Shown: positions 18,159 to 28,626, counted from the first letter of the stretch. The stretch is DNA of 64,000 nucleotides from Candidatus Streptomyces philanthi (GCA_018114805.1 CP073042.1:3534001-3598000); one strand, 5' to 3'. A program made the numbers and translations. The notes: generated from the sequence alone by a model not told the origin.

Positions 18159-19026
18159 GCGGGTCTCCTGGGCATGGTGGTGCGGGGAGGGCCTGCCGCG
18201 CCCCCGGTTTCGGGGCCCGGCGGCGGCGCGGGGCGGGGCGGGTGGTCGCGGGGTGCGCGCGGGCGGTTCCACGACGGGGCGCGGTGCGGGACCGTCCTCG
18301 GCTGCTGCCGTGTCGCGCGCGGGTTCATCGGGAGCGGTGGCGGAACCAGAGGGAAGGGAGCCATCGCGCGCGGCTCGTGGCGGCGGAGTGCGGCGGGTGG
18401 TTCATGGGCCGCCATCCGGCGTCGCGGGGGCCGCGGTGAACTCGCGGGAGGTGGGACTCGGCAGTGGTCAGGGCGCCGGGTGCGGGCCGCGTACACCGGT
18501 CGTGGAGGTGGTGGTTCGCCGTGGCGCCAGAGCCGGGTCTCCTTACCTCGTCGTACGGCGTCCGAACCCGGGCCGTGTCGTGACCCGGGGTGGACGTGGT
18601 GGTTCCGGTCGGCCGGCTCAGGGAGGCGGCGTGGAGCCAGGTCGGCTCGCCCACCGTGCCGAACGCGCTGTCCCCCAAGATGGACTAGACCAACTTTGGG
18701 TGTCAACCCCCGTCTCACAACCCCCATCTGACGACGCGACAGACCGCGCGTCACGGTCGCCCCAACCGCCACGTGGTCGGGCGCGCGGCATGCCGAACCG
18801 GTCGTCTCGCGGCAGGTCTGAGCGGCGCGCGGCCAGGTCGCGGGAACGCGCGGGCGGCGTGCGCGAAGCGCCCCCCGGGCGGCCGGCGTGGCAGACGCGG
18901 GACAGCGCGTACGGGGCGGTGGAGGCGCGCGGGGCGTAGGGGCGTACAAGGCGCCGCCGCGTGCGGCCGGGGCGCGGGAGTGGGGGAGTGGCGGGGCGGC
19001 CCCTCGGGGAGGTCGCCCCGCGCGGC
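18159..19026. other. 870-base gap upstream of the five-gene operon
   Basis: No convincing gene. Open frames on both strands (for example minus 18678-18325) are low-complexity. Apart from the DasR-like site near 18681 I see no other motif. The gap is long for a leader, so a gene may have been lost here. Confidence 0.45.
18681..18706 (-). promoter_or_regulatory. DasR-like operator (dre) next to a -35 box
   Basis: On the minus strand TTGACA (18706-18701) is followed by TGGTCTAGTCCA (18692-18681). The latter matches the DasR/GntR operator core TGGTCTAGACCA at 11 of 12 positions. Direction and position suggest control of the downstream minus-strand operon, although ~520 bases separate it from the first start codon. 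Confidence 0.5.
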
Positions 19027-20541
19027 TCAGGCGCCGCCGGTGAGCACCTCGGCCACCGCGATCCCGGAGACCCGGGTGGCGCCGAAGGTGGTCAGGTGGA
19101 CGGCGCCGAGCGGGGCGTCCACGGGCACGCCCATCTCGACCACCAGGGCGTCCGGGCGCCGGCTGACCAGGCCGGCCAGGGCCTGCGACATCCAGCGGTG
19201 GCGGGCGGCGTCGCGGACGACGATGACCAGCTCCCGCCCGTTGGCCGGGGCCAGCGCGGTGCGGTCCAGGAGGTCGCCGGCGTCCGACAGTTCGGCTTCG
19301 GTGAGCCGCACCGAGGTGGTCTCCGGGCGCAGGGCGCGCAGCGGGTCGGCCACGCCCCAGGGGGTGCGGCCGTCTATGGCCAGGTTCATGGTCGGCGACA
19401 GCTCGACCACGTGCGGGGCGCCGGCCAGCGGGAACTCGGCGCCGGTGCCGGGGCGGCGGCTGACGCGCACCGCGCGCCGGGCCGCGACCAGGCCGATGTC
19501 GGACTCGTCGGTCGCGGTGTCCGCCTGCCGCGCGAGGTCGGCCGACCAGGCGGCAAACTTTTGCACCCGGTTGGCGGCGGCGGCCAGCCGCTCCTCGGGC
19601 AGCGTGCCGTCCACGACGGCGTCCACCAGCGCCTGGGCGAGGTCGACGGTGGTGGACTCCTCGGCGCTCTCGCCGCCCACGCACACGGCGTCCGCGCCGG
19701 CGGCGACCGCCTTGACGGTGGCGCCCGCGATGCCGTACTTGCCGGAGACCGCGCCCATCTCGATGCCGTCGGTCATCACCAGGCTGGTGAAGCCGAGTTG
19801 GTCGCGCAGCACGCCGTTGATGATGGTCGGGCTCAGCGTCGCGGGCAGCTCGGGGTCGTAGGCCGGGATGAGCATGTGCGCGGTCATCATGGTGCGTACG
19901 TCGGCTTCCACGGCCGCGGTGAACGGCGGCAGTGCGACGCGCGTGATGGTCTCCGCGTCGGCGGTGAAGATGGGCAGGCCGTGGTGCGAGTCGACGTTGG
20001 TGTCGCCGTGGCCGGGGAAGTGCTTGGCGCAGGCGGCCACGCCCGCGCTCTGCAGGCCGCGCACCCAGCCGGCGGTGTGCCGGGCGACGAGGTCGGTCTC
20101 GGCGCCGAAGGAGCGCACGCCGATGACGGGGTTCATCGGGTTGGAGTTGACGTCGGCGCTCGGCGCGTGGTCGAGGGAGACGCCGATGGCGCGCAACGCG
20201 CGGCCGATGTCGCGGGCCACCTGCTCGGTGAGGTCGGGGTCGTCGATGGCGCCGAGCGCCAGGTTGCCGGGCCAGGAGGCGCCGGTGCGCACGTCGAGCC
20301 GGGTGACGTCGCCGGCCTCCTCGTCGATGGCGACGATGAGTTCGGGGTTCTCCTCGCGCAGCGCCGAGGTCAGCGCGGCGACCTGCTCGGGGGTCTCGAT
20401 GTTGCGCCCGAACAGCACGACGGAGCCGAGCCCGTCGGCGATGCGGCGGCGCACCCAGTCAGGAGCGGTGGTGCCGACGAAGCCCGGTTGAAGGACGGAG
20501 TTAGCCAACCTGATGAGTTCCGGGTAGCTGCCACGTGCCAT
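19027..20541 (-). CDS. nagZ: Glycoside hydrolase family 3 beta-N-acetylhexosaminidase
   Basis: An intact 504-residue enzyme cleaving terminal GlcNAc from chitin- or peptidoglycan-derived oligosaccharides. It starts MARGSYPELIRLANSVLQPG at 20541. The GH3 nucleophile region is VMTDGIEMGAVSG. The NagZ catalytic loop KHFPGHGDTNVDSHHGLP carries the general acid/base His-Asp dyad. Substrate contacts include VAIDEEAGDVTRL. The C-terminal ~150 residues form the alpha/beta sandwich domain of longer NagZ proteins. No signal peptide, so cytoplasmic, acting on imported sugars. A DasR-like site lies 330 bases downstream, which fits a GlcNAc-related region but does not control this gene. Confidence 0.88.
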   Translation of the reverse strand: MARGSYPELIRLANSVLQPGFVGTTAPDWVRRRIADGLGSVVLFGRNIETPEQVAALTSALREENPELIVAIDEEAGDVTRLDVRTGASWPGNLALGAIDDPDLTEQVARDIGRALRAIGVSLDHAPSADVNSNPMNPVIGVRSFGAETDLVARHTAGWVRGLQSAGVAACAKHFPGHGDTNVDSHHGLPIFTADAETITRVALPPFTAAVEADVRTMMTAHMLIPAYDPELPATLSPTIINGVLRDQLGFTSLVMTDGIEMGAVSGKYGIAGATVKAVAAGADAVCVGGESAEESTTVDLAQALVDAVVDGTLPEERLAAAANRVQKFAAWSADLARQADTATDESDIGLVAARRAVRVSRRPGTGAEFPLAGAPHVVELSPTMNLAIDGRTPWGVADPLRALRPETTSVRLTEAELSDAGDLLDRTALAPANGRELVIVVRDAARHRWMSQALAGLVSRRPDALVVEMGVPVDAPLGAVHLTTFGATRVSGIAVAEVLTGGA

Positions 20542-21161
20542 GAGGGGACCTCCGAGGTGCGGGTGTGGGCCGACGGATCGGACGGCCGGGCGACTTGGAG
20601 CAGACCAGCCGGAGATTGGCCTGTATCAATCCGGGATGTCAAGGAACGGGTGTGCCGGGGTTTGCCGGGAAATGGGAGTTCAGCGAGGGGGTTGACGTCC
20701 CGAGGTGCCCGCGGGGCGGGGCGCGAGGGGGACCCGTGGACGTGGGCGTACGCATCCCGTGGGCGGCCACCTGGCGGCCCGCGTCCGCGTGGCGGTCGCC
20801 CCAACCCCCGTCCGCCGACGGGGTTCGCGCACGCACGCGCGGCCGTCGCCCGGGGCAGCGGCGCCGGCCGCGCGGGGCAGGGGAGACGCACGCGGAGCGC
20901 GCGCCGGCGGATGCGCGGGTCAACGCGGTGCGGCCCTGTATAGAGAGGGTGGCCCGGTATAGAGGGGAGCGCGCGGGCGGGCGGGGATCGGCACGCCGTC
21001 GTGGGCACGGGCGGGCGAGTGAGGCAGCCGGGCAGCCGGGCAGCCGGAGGCTGGCAGGCCGGGGCGCGCGGGCTCGGGTTCGGGGCGACGGGGGTCCACC
21101 GACCGGTGGACCCCAGATTCAACCGGTCGCTGCTGTCGCCGGCAACACCGCGCCGACCAGC
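20542..21161. other. Divergent gap between nagZ and the MMPL gene
   Basis: About 620 bases of very GC-rich DNA. It contains a short tandem run of GCAGCCGG (around 21025-21048). Promoters for both divergent genes are expected here, but I cannot place them with confidence. Confidence 0.4.
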
Positions 21162-23330
21162 ATGAACACCATGAAGAATCTTCCAGTTCGGATGGCTCGG
21201 TGGAGCGCCGGGCACCCCTGGCGCGCGATGGTCGGCTGGTTCGTGTTCGTCGCGCTGTGCCTGGGGACGGGCATCGCCGTCGGCGGCAACCCGGCCACCG
21301 CCGCGGACTACCGCATCGGTGAGGCGGGCCGGGCCGAGGCGATGGCCGAGGACGGCGGGCTGCAACAGCGGCCCGTGGAGCGCGTACTGATCACCGCGGC
21401 CCCCGGCACCGGGCGGCTCGACCGGGCCGAGGCCGACGCCGCGGCCCGCGAGGTGGCCGAGCGGATGCGCGAACTGCCGGATGTGCGCGCGGTGTCCGCC
21501 CCGGTGCGCTCGGCGGACGGCTCGGCGGTGCGCGTGGACGTGACGATGTTCGGCGACGAGCGGGAGGGCAAGGAGCACGTCGACCCGCTGCTCGCGCGGA
21601 CCGCCGCCGTACAGAAGGCCCACCCCGGGCTCCGCGTCGAGGAGACCGGCTCGCCCTCGATCGGCAAGGGCACGGACCAGCAGCGCGGTGACGACCTGGC
21701 CCGTACCGAGATCATCGCGCTGCCGGTCACCCTGGTCACGCTGCTGTTGGTGTTCAGTTCGGTCGCGATGGCGTTGGTGCCGGTGCTGCTCGCGCTGACC
21801 TCCATCGCCGCGTCCATCGGCCTGTCGACGCTGGCCTCGCACGCCTTCCCGGACGCCGGCATCGGCACCAACGTCATCCTGCTCATCGGCCTGGCCGTCG
21901 GCGTGGACTACACGCTCTTCTACCTCAAGCGCGAGCGCGAGGAGCGGGCGCGCGCCGGTGGCCGCCTCGCGCCGGCGGCCGTGGTGGAGTTGGCCGCCGC
22001 AACCTCCGGGCGGGCCGTCGTCTTCTCGGGCTTGGCCGTCGCCGTCTCGTCCGCGACGCTCTTCCTGGTGGACAACGTCATCTTCTCCTCGATCGCGGTC
22101 GGCGCCATTGTCGTCACCCTGGTCGCCGTCCTCAGCTCACTGACCGTGCTGCCCGCCCTGCTCGCGGTGCTCGGGGCGCGCGCCGAGCGGCGGGCCGAGC
22201 GCAGGGCGGCCCGCGCGGCGGCCGGCGGCAGGCCCGTACGCCAGCGCGCCCCGCGCCGGAGCGGGCCCGGCCGGGTGTCACCGCGGCGGTGCTGCGCGGC
22301 GTCAGCAGGCGGCCCGCCGTGGCGCTGGCCGCCTCCGTCCTCGGGATGCTCCCGTCGCCGCCCCGGCGCTCGCCCTTAACCTGACCGACATGGGCCGCGA
22401 GACGCACTCCCGGGCGATCGGCGCCATGCGGGTCTACGACCGGCAGAACGCCGCCTTCCCCGAACTCAAGGCCATGCACCAGATCGTGGTCCGCGCCGAC
22501 GCGAAGCGCTCGGCCGAGGTCACCGAGGCCCTGCGCGAGCTGGCCCGCGACGTGCGGGACGACCCGCGCCTGTCCGGCGACGCCGCGCTGAGCACCTCGC
22601 GGGACAAGCGGATCAGCGTGCTCCAGCTCCAGGTGCCGCACCACGTCAGCACCGACGCCGCGCAGGACTCCCTCCGGTCGATCCGCGCCGAGCACGTGCC
22701 CGCCACCATCGGGAGGCTCGCCGGCGTCGAGAACGCGGTCACCGGCGACGTGGCCCGTTACGCGGACTATCCCGAGCACCAGAAGGACAAGCTGCCGCTG
22801 ATCGTCGGGGCGCTGCTGATCGTGACGTTCGCGATGACGGTGTGGGCGTTCCGCTCCGTGGTGCTCGGCCTGGTGGGCGTGGTGCTGAACCTGCTGTCGG
22901 CCGGCGCGTCGCTGGGCGTGCTCGTGCTGACCTTCCAACCCTCGTGGGCCGAGGGCCTGCTCGACTTCGACTCCACCGGTTCCGTCGGCTCCCAGGTGCC
23001 GCTGTTCCTGTTCGTGATCCTCTTCGGCCTGTTGATGGACTACCAGGTCTTCGTCGTCAGCCGGATCAGGGAGGCGGCGCTGGCGGGCGTGCCGACCCGG
23101 CGGGCCGTGATCGAGGGCATCGGCCGCTCAGCGGGCGTGGTCACCAGCGCGGCCGTGGTGATGGTCACCGTCTTCGCCAGCTTCGTCGGGCTGCACCTGA
23201 TCGAGATGAAGCAGATCGGCTACGTGCTCGCGGTCGCCGTGCTGCTCGACGCGTTCGTCATCCGGATGCTGGTCCTGCCGGCGTTGATGCTGCTGCTGGC
23301 CGCCGACTACGGGGCCCTGCTGCTCGCGGC
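21162..23330 (+). CDS. MMPL/RND-family transporter, frameshifted and fused at its 3' end
   Basis: A membrane exporter of the MMPL type, usually moving lipids or hydrophobic products. ATG at 21162 (MNTMKNLPVRMARWSAGHPW). TM1 is MVGWFVFVALCLGTGIAVGG. An extracellular loop follows, then a bundle of helices with the conserved GVDYTLFYLKREREERARAG. The frame breaks between 22265 and 22390 and continues with NLTDMGRETHSRAIGAMRVY. The second loop and second helix bundle contain GLLMDYQVFVVSRIREAALA. The final helix (LVLPALMLLLAAD) runs straight into a histidine-kinase sensor domain without a stop, so the usual cytosolic tail and the kinase start are missing. Confidence 0.8.
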
Positions 23331-24343
23331 CCGCCGCCAGGTGCCCGGGCCCCGGGCCGGGCTCGTACCGTCCGTCCTGCTGGCCCTGCTCGGACTGCAC
23401 GTCGGGGCGGTGTCGTACGTGCTGGAGGGCGCGGCCGCGCTGTTCGTGCTGGCCCTCCCGCAGTTCTGGGTCTTCGCGGCCGGGCCGTGGGCCGCGACCA
23501 AGCTCAGCGGCCTCGTGGCCGCCAGCACGGCGCTCGGCGGGGTGCTGTCCCAAGGGTGGAGCCCGCACCTGCGCACCGGCAACCTCGTCGCCTACGCGGC
23601 GGGCGTGGTCGTCGGCCGGTGGCTCTACCGCTTCGTCGGCCTGACCCGGGCCCGGGCGGACGCGCTCGCCGCCGAACTGGCCTAGGCCCAGAGCCGGTTG
23701 GCCGAGGCCAACCAGCGCCAGGGCGCGGCCGACGAGCGCGAACGGCTGGCCCGCGACATCCATGACACCCTCGCCCAGGGTTTCGCCTCGATCATCGTGC
23801 TGGCCGAGGCCGCGCGCTCGGGCGTGCGCACCGATCCCGACCGCAGCGCCCAGCAGTTGGTCTCGATCGAGCGGACGGCCCGCGAGAACCTCGCCGAGGC
23901 CCGCGCGCTGGTCGGCGCCGCCCCACGGGCCGGCGCGGCCCCCGGGACGCTGGCCCAGGCGCTGCGCCGCACGCTGGACCGGTTCGCCCAGGACACCGGG
24001 CTCACCGTCACCGCCGAACTGCCCGACGTGGCCTGGCGACCAGCGGACCCGGATCGCGCTGCTGTGCTGCGCCCAGGAGTCGCTGGCCAACGTCCGCAAG
24101 CACGCGGGGGCGTCCACGGTCGTCCTGGTGCTCGCGGCGCGGCCGTACGGGGTGGAACTGGAACTCACCGATGACGGAAGCGGGTTCGTGGTGGCCGACG
24201 CGGAGGGCTTCGGCCTCGACGGGATGCGCGAGCGGCTGGCCGAGCTGGGCGGCGAACTCCGGGTGACCAGCTCGCTCGGGGACGGCACCCGGGTGCTCGC
24301 CACGGTCCCCACCACCGAACACGAGGAGGCACGGCGAACATGA
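23331..24343 (+). CDS. Histidine kinase (NarL-type partner), fused, with in-frame stop and frameshift
   Basis: Sensor kinase of the HisKA_3 type. The sensor is a small membrane domain (PSVLLALLGLHVGAVSYVLE, LPQFWVFAAGPWAATKLSGL). A TAG at 23683-23685 interrupts ALAAELA*AQSRLAEANQRQ where Glu is expected. The phosphoacceptor His is in LARDIHDTLAQGF. A frameshift lies near 24035. The ATPase domain then has ESLANVRKHAGAS, TDDGSGF and GFGLDGMRERLAELGG. The stop overlaps the start of the response regulator (ATGA). The N-terminus has lost its own start and is in frame with the transporter. Probable partner: the adjacent LuxR-type regulator. Confidence 0.78.
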
Positions 24344-25056
24344 CGGACACGGCTGACGGGAGCGGCCCGCATGGGGGCCCGGGCGCCGACGCCACGGGGC
24401 GCGGGATCCGGGTGCTGGTGGCGGACGACCACACGGTGATGCGCGCGGGGGTGATCGCGCTGCTGGCCCCGGAGCCCGGCGTGGAGATCGTGGGCGAGGC
24501 CGCGAACGGGGCCGAGGCCGTCGTGGCGGTCCGCGCGCTCGCCCCCGACGTGGCCCTGCTCGACCTGCGGATGCCGGTGCTTGACGGGGTGGGCGCGACC
24601 GAGCGGATCGCCGCCAGCGGCGCCCCGACCCGGGTGCTCATCCTCACGACGTACGACACCGACGCGGAGATCGAGCGGGCGGTGGAGGCCGGGGCCGTCG
24701 GATACCTCCTTAAGGACACCTCGCGGGAGCAGTTGGTGGCCGCCATCGCGGCCGCGGCCCGTGGCGAGACGGTGCTGGCCCCCAAGGTCGCCGAGCGGTT
24801 GGTGGCGCGGATGCGCCGGCCGGCGCCGGTCGCGCTGACCGGGCGCGAGCTGGAGGTGTTGACGGCGGTGGCCGACGGCCTGTCCAACGCGGAGATCGGC
24901 CGCCGCCTGGTCATCGGCGAGGCCACCGTCAAGACCCATCTGCTGCGGTTCTTCGCCAAGTTGGACGTGAGCGACCGCACCCACGCGGTGGTGGTCGCCC
25001 TCGACCGCGGCCTCCTGGTCCGCCCCGACGCGCGCGGCGGGTCGACCGCGCCCTGA
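24340..25056 (+). CDS. NarL/LuxR-family response regulator
   Basis: Intact 238-residue regulator overlapping the kinase gene by four bases. Receiver domain: acidic pocket VLVADDHTVM, phosphorylated Asp in DVALLDLRMPVLDG, Thr/Lys switch in LTTYDTD and YLLKDTSREQ. The C-terminal LuxR helix-turn-helix is LTGRELEVLTAVADGLSNAE and ATVKTHLLRFFAKLDVSDRT. The two-component pair probably controls the upstream MMPL transporter, as is common for this arrangement in Streptomyces. The first ~18 residues are a disordered Gly-rich leader. Confidence 0.93.
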   Translation: MTDTADGSGPHGGPGADATGRGIRVLVADDHTVMRAGVIALLAPEPGVEIVGEAANGAEAVVAVRALAPDVALLDLRMPVLDGVGATERIAASGAPTRVLILTTYDTDAEIERAVEAGAVGYLLKDTSREQLVAAIAAAARGETVLAPKVAERLVARMRRPAPVALTGRELEVLTAVADGLSNAEIGRRLVIGEATVKTHLLRFFAKLDVSDRTHAVVVALDRGLLVRPDARGGSTAP

Positions 25057-25296
25057 CCACCGGCCCCGCGCGGGCGGGCGCACGGGGGCCGGGAGCGGAG
25101 CCTGACGCGGCCGTGCTGCCCGCCCCGTCGCGGCGGTTCGGTCCGGCGGCCTGGCCGGGTGGCGGGTCAGGGGCCGGTGCCGGGTGTCGCGGGTGTGCGA
25201 GAGAACGGTCGTGGGCGACACCCGCGGGTGGCCGCCGCGGCCTCGCGGGGGCCAGGGCCGTCCGCTGCCGGTGCGGGTGGTCGACGGGGGCGTGTG

Positions 25297-25563
25297 GTGG
25301 CCGGCACGTACGAGGGCGGGGCGGGCCGTGGGGCGCGGGTGCCGCTCGTCGGCAGGGCGGCCGAGCTGGACCGGCTCGACGCGGTCCTGGAACGCCTGGG
25401 CGCGGGCGGGCCTGCCGCCGTGGACGTGTGCGGCGAGGCGGGCATCGGCGGGAGCCGGCTGCTGGCGGAGTGCGCGTCGCAGGCCGCGACCTGCTGCTCG
25501 CCGTCGGTGCGCCTCCCCGTGCGCCCACCCAACCGGGGAAGGCGCCAACGTCCGCTGGGGTGA
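25297..25563 (+). pseudogene. N-terminal fragment of a LuxR-family ATPase (LAL) regulator
   Basis: The frame contains VPLVGRAAELDRLDAVLERL and DVCGEAGIGGSRLLAECASQ. This is the start of an AAA-type large LuxR regulator (LVGR.xEL..L...G.aGIGKSrLl). The Walker A lysine is replaced by Gly, and the sequence loses resemblance after about 70 residues and stops at 25561-25563. No LuxR DNA-binding domain follows. It is a truncated relic next to the two-component genes. Confidence 0.5.
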
Positions 25564-25595
25564 ACTGACAGCATGACGCGGAGGAGGTGCGGCAG

Positions 25596-25796
25596 ATGAC
25601 CGAAGAAGTGGGGTACGGCAGCAACCCGCAGGTCCAGGACGGCGACATGATCTGCGTGGAAGACAGCGCATCAGGGTGGGTCAACGGTTTCGAAGGCGTC
25701 GTCGCCGGGACGTGGGAGGGCCGGCTGCGGATCAGGCTCGTCAAGGAAACGTTACCGGGAGTGCGAGCCGTTCTCCTGGACGAGGACGTGCGGTAA
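25596..25796 (+). CDS. Small hypothetical protein with SH3/KOW-like strands
   Basis: A 66-residue protein starting MTEEVGYGSNPQVQDGDMIC at 25596 with a strong ribosome site (GGAGGAGG, 9 bases upstream). The pattern GDMICVEDSASGWVNGFEGV followed by VVAGTWEGRLRIRLV suggests a small beta-barrel. No family recognised. A tiny zinc-ribbon gene follows after 12 bases and is probably cotranscribed. Confidence 0.55.
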   Translation: MTEEVGYGSNPQVQDGDMICVEDSASGWVNGFEGVVAGTWEGRLRIRLVKETLPGVRAVLLDEDVR

Positions 25797-25808
25797 AGCC
25801 GAATCGGG

Positions 25809-25937
25809 ATGGGCGCGGCTATGCCTCTTTGCTCATCGTGTGGTGGGAGCGGAAAGGTCGAGTGGACCGACGAGGAGCGGTGGAACCACGAAGCACCCTG
25901 TCAGATGTGTGGCGGCAACGGCGAAGTGAACTCCTGA
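25809..25937 (+). CDS. Tiny zinc-ribbon protein (42 residues)
   Basis: Two DnaJ-type CxxCxGxG motifs, CSSCGGSG and CQMCGGNG, are separated by 19 residues rich in Glu and Trp. This suggests one zinc site. ATG at 25809 (an inner ATG at 25821 is possible), TGA at 25935-25937. Proteins of this size and motif are frequent in Streptomyces near regulatory genes; their role is unknown. It directly follows the small beta-barrel protein gene. Confidence 0.55.
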   Translation: MGAAMPLCSSCGGSGKVEWTDEERWNHEAPCQMCGGNGEVNS

Positions 25938-26049
25938 CCGGCCCCTTCCCAGGGACGCACCGGCCCAGCCCCGCCCGGCACGGGCCCCACACCGCCCGGT
26001 ACCGGCCCAACACCGTCTGGCACCGGCCCCTCCGCTCCGTCGCAGGGGA

Positions 26050-28045
26050 TCACTTGTCCTGCCGGTAGGTGGCGATGACCTTGCCCTTGGGGTCGGCCTT
26101 GAGGTAGCCGGAGCCGTAGGCGTCGGAGAGGTAGACGCTCATGCTCTGGCCCTCGTCGAAGACGCTGGACGGGGCGCGGACGACGAGGTAGCGGCTGGTG
26201 GGCTGGTCGACGCCGAGCACCTGGTCCGCCTTGCGCATCAGCGCCGGCAGGACGTCCCAGTCGAAGGCGTCCAGGTCCACTGGCTGGGTGCCGGTCGCCT
26301 TCGTGCCGCCCGCGCCGTCCCGGGAGGCCCCGCTGTCCGCACGGTAGCTGAACCGGTCGTACCGCTTGCTGCTGCCCTGCACGAGCGCCTCGGCCGACAC
26401 GTGCTCGGGGTAGACCACGAGGCTGATGACCTTGCCGCTGTCCATCAACGGCCGCAGCTCGGTGAGGGCCTTGCGGATCCCGTCGGGCGTGAGCAGGTCG
26501 GTCTGCGGCTGGTCCTCGTCGGTGTCGCCCGTGTCGCCTAACGAGGGCGAGGAGGGCTGTGTGCCAGGGGTGTCTTGCTGGGGCGCGGAGGAGGGCCCGG
26601 CGGTCGTCGCCGAGGTGCCGGGGCCCGGCGTCTGGCGGGCGGTGGGGGCGCCGGCCTTGTCGTCCAGGTCGGGGCAGCAGTACCTAGAGCAGGACGCCGG
26701 TCAGGACAGCGGCGAGGGCGACCACGCCGGCCGTCGCCAACCTGCGGGTGTCCGGGTCCGGGGCGGACGGCGGGCTGATGCGGTACGAGGCGCCGCCGCC
26801 GAGCCCGCCCCGCCCGGCCGACCCCGAACCCGCCGTTCCGGAACCCGTCGTCCCCGCGCCCGTCGCGCCCGCGCCGGCGCGCGCCTGTGCCCGTCCCCGC
26901 GCCGGCCCGCGCGCCCGTGCCCGTGCTGCCGGTCGTCCTCCCCCGCGCGCGGCCGTGCCCTGCCCCGCGCCGGGTCTCTCGCCGCTCGGTGGGGTCAGCG
27001 GGAACGAGGTGGCCGAGGAGTCGTGCGCCGGGCCGGAGCCAGTCGTCGACGGGTGAGCGCCCGGGCGGGCGTCCGAGGTCGTGTCGACGGGGCCGGGCGC
27101 CGGGGCCGTGTCGCCCAGGTCCGCGGTGCTCATCGGGGCCGTGCTCGCCGGTGCCGCCCCCGCGCCGGCACGTCCGGTCCCCGTACCGCCCGCGCCGCTC
27201 GCGTTCCCCGCGCTCGCCGCCTCGCCCTGGGCGATGGCGGCGGTGAGCATGCGGTCGAGGGTGCCGGCGTCCGGGCGCGCGCCCGGGTCGCGGACCAGCA
27301 GCAGCGTCAGGACCTCGGTGAGCGGGCCGGCCTTGCGGGGCGGCGGCACCTCGTCGTTGAGCACGGCCGCGAGGGTGGCGAGGGTGTTCCCGCGGCGCAG
27401 CGGGTGGCGGCCCTCCACGCCGACGTACAGCAGCATGCCGAGCAACCAGAAGTCGGCGGCGGGGCCGCCGGCCTGGCCACGGACGCGCTCGGGGGCCATG
27501 TAGTCGGGCGAACCGATGATGGAGCCTGTGGCGGTGAGGCTGGTGGACTCGCGGATCGCGGCGATGCCGAAGTCGGTGAGCACCGGCCGGCCGTCCTTGC
27601 GCAGTAGCACGTTGGCGGGCTTGACGTCGCGGTGCTCGATGCCGACGGCGTGCGTGGCGCGCAGCGCCGCCAGGATGCCGCCGCCGAGCCGGGCCGCCTC
27701 GACGGGCGTCATCGGCCCCTGGTCCAGGCGGCCCTGGAGCGAACCGCCGGAGACCAGCTCCATGACGATCCACGGGTACGCGTCCTCGCCGCCGTCCACG
27801 ATGTGGTGAATGGTCACCACATTGGGGTGGTCGACGCGGGCGAGGGCGCGTGCCTCGCGCAGCACGCGGGCGCGCAGCGTGCGGGCGGCCTGAGGGTCGT
27901 ACTCGGCGAGTGCCGGGTCCGGCGGGCGCACCTCCTTCAGCGCCACGTCACGGTGGAGGGCCAGGTCGTGGGCGCGCAACACTATGCCCATGCCGCCGCC
28001 GAGTCGTTCCACCAACTCGAAGCGGTCGTCGATCACTCGTCTCAC
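26050..28045 (-). CDS. Membrane Ser/Thr protein kinase (PASTA-less), frameshift after the TM
   Basis: Eukaryotic-type kinase. GTG at 28045 with GGGGGA upstream. Kinase motifs: VERLGGGMGIV (glycine loop, one residue shorter than usual), DVALKEVRPP (ATP lysine), HRDVKPANVLL (catalytic loop), LTDFGIAA, and GSPDYMAPERVRGQ. A long Ala/Gly/Pro/Ser linker follows, then one membrane helix (LATAGVVALAAVLTGVLL). A frameshift there near 26690 leads to an extracellular domain with SGKVISLVVYPEHVSAEALV and the end KGKVIATYRQDK at 26050. The outer domain is not PASTA and may sense an unknown ligand. Single gene transcribed away from its neighbours. Confidence 0.83.
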
Positions 28046-28129
28046 GATGTCCCCCGGGGTTCCGCGGTGCGCCAGTGGCGCCGTCAGCGCCAACAGGCCG
28101 TCAGCGCCAACAGAAGGATGCGTCACGGG

Positions 28130-28626
28130 CGGGCCGCCCGGACAGGAGGCTGTGCCGGCGGCCGGTGGCGGCTCCGCGATCGCCCCCGCCCCCCGCTAAC
28201 AGGGAAGTCGCCGCCAGGGGCTGTCGTCCCTGGTGAGCCAGGTGCCCGGCCGCGGCCGGGCACTTCCCGCCGTCGTCCTCGGCCTTCTGCTGGTCGAAGC
28301 GCTTGGTGTCGAGCTGCCAGAACATGCGCCCGGCGAGGAAACTCCTGTTGAACTCCTCCCACGACCCGTACGCCGGCCGCGTCAGCTCCACGGCCGCCGT
28401 GATCGCCGACCACCTCGTCGGGCGTCAGCAGGCCCGCGTCGAGGAAGATCCGACTGGTGTGTACGACGCGCGCGGCGTCCCAGGCCACGATGGTCCGCGG
28501 GACCGGCGCCGGCCCGCCGAGCGACGGGGGCACGGCGGGCGTCAGCGCGGCGCGTGTACCGCTCGCGCCGGGACGAGCCTGCCAAACTCCCGCGCGCCCG
28601 GGGATCCGTAGAGCTACCCACACCAC
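28130..28626 (-). pseudogene. DUF1266-like protein fragment, frameshifted
   Basis: The first frame has PRTIVAWDAARVVHTSRIFL and DAGLLTPDEVV. A shift near 28395 leads to ELTRPAYGSWEEFNRSFLAG followed by RMFWQLD. The W.xxRxxxxxRxxxxxGxL...W..i...l...y.SW.eF...yl.Gr.fW pattern is that of DUF1266. The N-terminal third and the C-terminal end are not recognisable, so this is probably a decayed copy. Function of the family is unknown. Confidence 0.5.

Noticed and set aside
17735..19684. 649-residue minus-strand frame spanning the dioxygenase upstream gap
   Set aside because: Low-complexity shadow of PhyH and nagZ frames.
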